DNA from: Microbacterium sp.
GTDB lineage: Bacteria; Actinomycetota; Actinomycetes; Actinomycetales; Microbacteriaceae
Reading direction: 5' to 3'
Assembly: GCA_019510305.1 (NCBI GenBank)
Contig: JAEKKN010000017.1
Location: forward strand, 62,001-126,000
Length of the DNA: 64,000 nucleotides
This document shows positions 62,428-64,000 of the stretch, piece after piece. The translations under genes were made by a program, and so were the position numbers. Positions within the stretch are counted from its first letter, which is position 1. Each line of letters starts with the position of its first letter. A model generated the notes under the pieces. That model saw nothing but the letters and a program-made list of their open reading frames with translations, was not told the DNA's origin and made no database searches.

Positions 62428-63810
62428 CTACTTCGCGAGCTGCTCGGCGATGCCGATGTAGGTCGCGGGGGTCAGCTCGAGCAGGCGCTGCTTCGCGGCA
62501 TCGCCGATCTCGAGCCCCTTGACGAACTCCGCGAGGTCGGCGGCGCCGACGCGGTGACCGCGCGTGAGCTCCTTGAGCAGCGCGTAGGGGTCGCTGATCG
62601 CAGAGCGTCCGGCGACGACCTCGGCGCGGATGACGGTCTGGATCGCCTCGGCGAGGACCTCCCAGTTCACGTCGAGGTCGGCGAGCAGCACGTCGCGCGA
62701 CAGCGAGATCGCGTTGAGTCCGCGGCGCAGGTTGTCGAGGGCGAGCAGCGAATGGCCGAACGCGACCCCGATGTTGCGCTGCGTCGTCGAGTCGGTGAGA
62801 TCGCGCTGCATGCGCGAGGTCACCAGGGTCTGCGACAGCGAGTTCAGCAGGCTGCCTGCGATCTCGAGGTTCGCCTCGGCGTTCTCGAAGCGGATCGGGT
62901 TGATCTTGTGCGGCATCGTCGACGAGCCGGTCGCGCCGGCCACGGGGATCTGCGCGAAGTAGCCGAGCGAGATGTAGGTCCAGATGTCGGTGGCGAGGTT
63001 GTGCAGGATGCCGCCTGCGTGACGCACGCGGTCGTAGAGTTCGACCTGCCAGTCGTGCGACTCGATCTGGGTGGTGAGGATGTTGAAGCCGAGACCGAGG
63101 CCCTCGATGTACTCGCGGGCGACCTCGGGCCAGTTCACATCCGGGTCGGCGGCCAGGTGGGCGGACCACGTGCCCGTCGCGCCCGAGAACTTCGCGAGGT
63201 AGTCGGATGCCGCGATCTGGCCGCGCACGCGCTCGAGGCGCCACGCGAAGACGGCGAGCTCCTTGCCCATGGTCGACGGGGTCGCCGGCTGACCGTGCGT
63301 GCGGGAGAGCATGGCGGCGTCGGCGTGCTCGACGGCGAGTTCGCGCAGCTTCGCGATCACGGTGTCGAGAGCCGGAAGCCAGACCTCCTCGACCGCGCGC
63401 TTCACGGTGAGCGCGTACGAGGCGGAGTTGATGTCCTCGCTCGTGCACGCGAAGTGCGTGAGCTCGGCGATCGCGTCGAGCCCGAGAGTCGACAGGCGGT
63501 CGCGCACCAGGTACTCGATCGCCTTGACGTCGTGCTGGGTGACGGCTTCCTTCTCGGCGAGCCAGTCGATCTCGGCCTGTCCGAAGTCGCGGTAGAGGGC
63601 GCGCAGGCGCTCCTTGTCGGCATCCGACAGCGGTGAGGTCTCGAAGAGCGAGCGGTCGGTGAGCGCGATCAGCCACTCGACCTCGACCTCGACGCGAGCG
63701 CGGTTCAGACCCGCCTCCGAGAGGAAGTCGGCGAGGCCGGTGACGGCGGAGCGGTAGCGGCCGTCGAGAGGGCTCAGGGGCTGCGGCGGGAGAGAGGGCT
63801 GGAAAGTCAG
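62428..63810 (-). CDS. purB: adenylosuccinate lyase
   Basis: A 460-residue enzyme of the fumarase/aspartase superfamily that acts twice in purine synthesis, on SAICAR and adenylosuccinate. LSPLDGRYRSAVTGLADFLSEAGLNRARVEVEVEWLIAL is the usual start, HFACTSEDINSASYAL and MLSRTHGQPATPSTMGKELAVFAWRL carry catalytic histidines, and SSTMPHKINPIRFENAEAN is the signature loop. No ATG, GTG or TTG suits the N-terminus; AGGAGG lies six bases before a CTG at 63810, giving LTFQPSLPPQ, which I take as a CTG start. Confidence 0.93.
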   Translation of the reverse strand: MTFQPSLPPQPLSPLDGRYRSAVTGLADFLSEAGLNRARVEVEVEWLIALTDRSLFETSPLSDADKERLRALYRDFGQAEIDWLAEKEAVTQHDVKAIEYLVRDRLSTLGLDAIAELTHFACTSEDINSASYALTVKRAVEEVWLPALDTVIAKLRELAVEHADAAMLSRTHGQPATPSTMGKELAVFAWRLERVRGQIAASDYLAKFSGATGTWSAHLAADPDVNWPEVAREYIEGLGLGFNILTTQIESHDWQVELYDRVRHAGGILHNLATDIWTYISLGYFAQIPVAGATGSSTMPHKINPIRFENAEANLEIAGSLLNSLSQTLVTSRMQRDLTDSTTQRNIGVAFGHSLLALDNLRRGLNAISLSRDVLLADLDVNWEVLAEAIQTVIRAEVVAGRSAISDPYALLKELTRGHRVGAADLAEFVKGLEIGDAAKQRLLELTPATYIGIAEQLAK

Positions 63811-63832
63811 GGGAGTCCTCCTGATAGGGCCC

Positions 63833-64000
63833 CTAAGCGCGGGGCGTGCGAGGGGCGCGGAGGGCCGGTTCGAGCTGACGGAACAGGCCGCGGGTCGCCG
63901 CCTCAATCATACCGAGCACGGAATCGAACATCTCGGTGCCCGCGTAGTACGGGTCCGGCACGTCCTGGGTCGACGCATCCGGGTCGAAGGCGAGGAGCAG
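63833..64000 (-). CDS. low-molecular-weight protein tyrosine phosphatase, C-terminal part
   Basis: The last 55 residues of a low-molecular-weight protein tyrosine phosphatase; the start lies right of the window. DPDASTQDVPDPYY is the family's Asp-Pro-Tyr-Tyr region with the general-acid aspartate, followed by the closing helix (EMFDSVLGMIEAATRGLF). The stop TAG is 22 bases before the purB start on the same strand, so the two may be cotranscribed. Confidence 0.85.
   Translation of the reverse strand: MLLAFDPDASTQDVPDPYYAGTEMFDSVLGMIEAATRGLFRQLEPALRAPRTPRA

Overview
The window is one stretch of a very GC-rich actinobacterial chromosome. The high GC, the density of GTGA/ATGA start-stop overlaps, the actinobacterial gene families (furA-katA, a Corynebacterium-type iol operon, ClpP paralogs beside a ClgR/PopR-type regulator) and the constant use of GGATGCC/GGCATCC point to Microbacteriaceae, most likely Microbacterium. 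The genus is an inference. I saw no rRNA, tRNA, CRISPR array, transposase or phage gene. The region is dense chromosomal DNA of about 66 genes, with both strands used in short operons.

Left part (1-24,100): the end of an amidohydrolase coupled to a DUF985 cupin; a polar amino-acid ABC importer; a GNAT-pnuC pair; a serine hydrolase; a multi-pass membrane protein; a Gfo/Idh oxidoreductase; a DUF808 protein; msrB-msrA; an alpha/beta hydrolase; a DoxX-like protein divergent from an HxlR regulator with a clear operator; furA-katA; a beta-propeller/UPF0303 pair; a J-domain protein; a YigZ/IMPACT protein; an aldo/keto reductase; a two-component system with a DUF2871 membrane protein; and an amino-acid permease.

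Middle part (24,144-44,800) is the catabolic core. A divergent GntR repressor (iolR-like) faces an eight-gene myo-inositol operon, iolC-aldolase-iolA-iolB-iolD-iolE-iolG-iolH, closed by a strong intrinsic terminator. Next come a divergent Gfo/Idh dehydrogenase and a three-gene sugar-type ABC importer (lipoprotein, permease, one-domain ATPase). An IolR-like motif lies in both the iolC and the importer promoters, so the importer probably feeds the pathway. Convergent to it is a second, ChvE-GguAB-like sugar importer that runs into a ROK repressor and an extra ATPase gene. The region upstream of its binding protein carries repeated TTCGA-N3-TCGAA palindromes.

Right part (44,833-64,000): a MATE exporter; a small membrane protein; an acyl-CoA synthetase; an Lrp regulator divergent from a PLP sulfur-amino-acid lyase; a thioesterase; a two-gene ClpP operon whose second member has lost its catalytic serine; a convergent PopR/ClgR-like activator ending in Ala-Leu-Ala-Ala; an MmyB-type regulator divergent from an aldo/keto reductase; an overlapping eamA-ribA-marR operon; sseA; small membrane proteins; an MFS exporter; and a purine-pathway end with a low-molecular-weight phosphatase, purB (apparent CTG start) and a DivIVA-like protein.

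Many gene ends, above all convergent ones, are filled by long, often nested inverted repeats. They fall into at least four sequence families that recur at distant sites in the window. They probably act as terminators, but the shared sequence suggests mobile or conserved intergenic elements. The ClpP/PopR module with its candidate operators is the most interesting system here.
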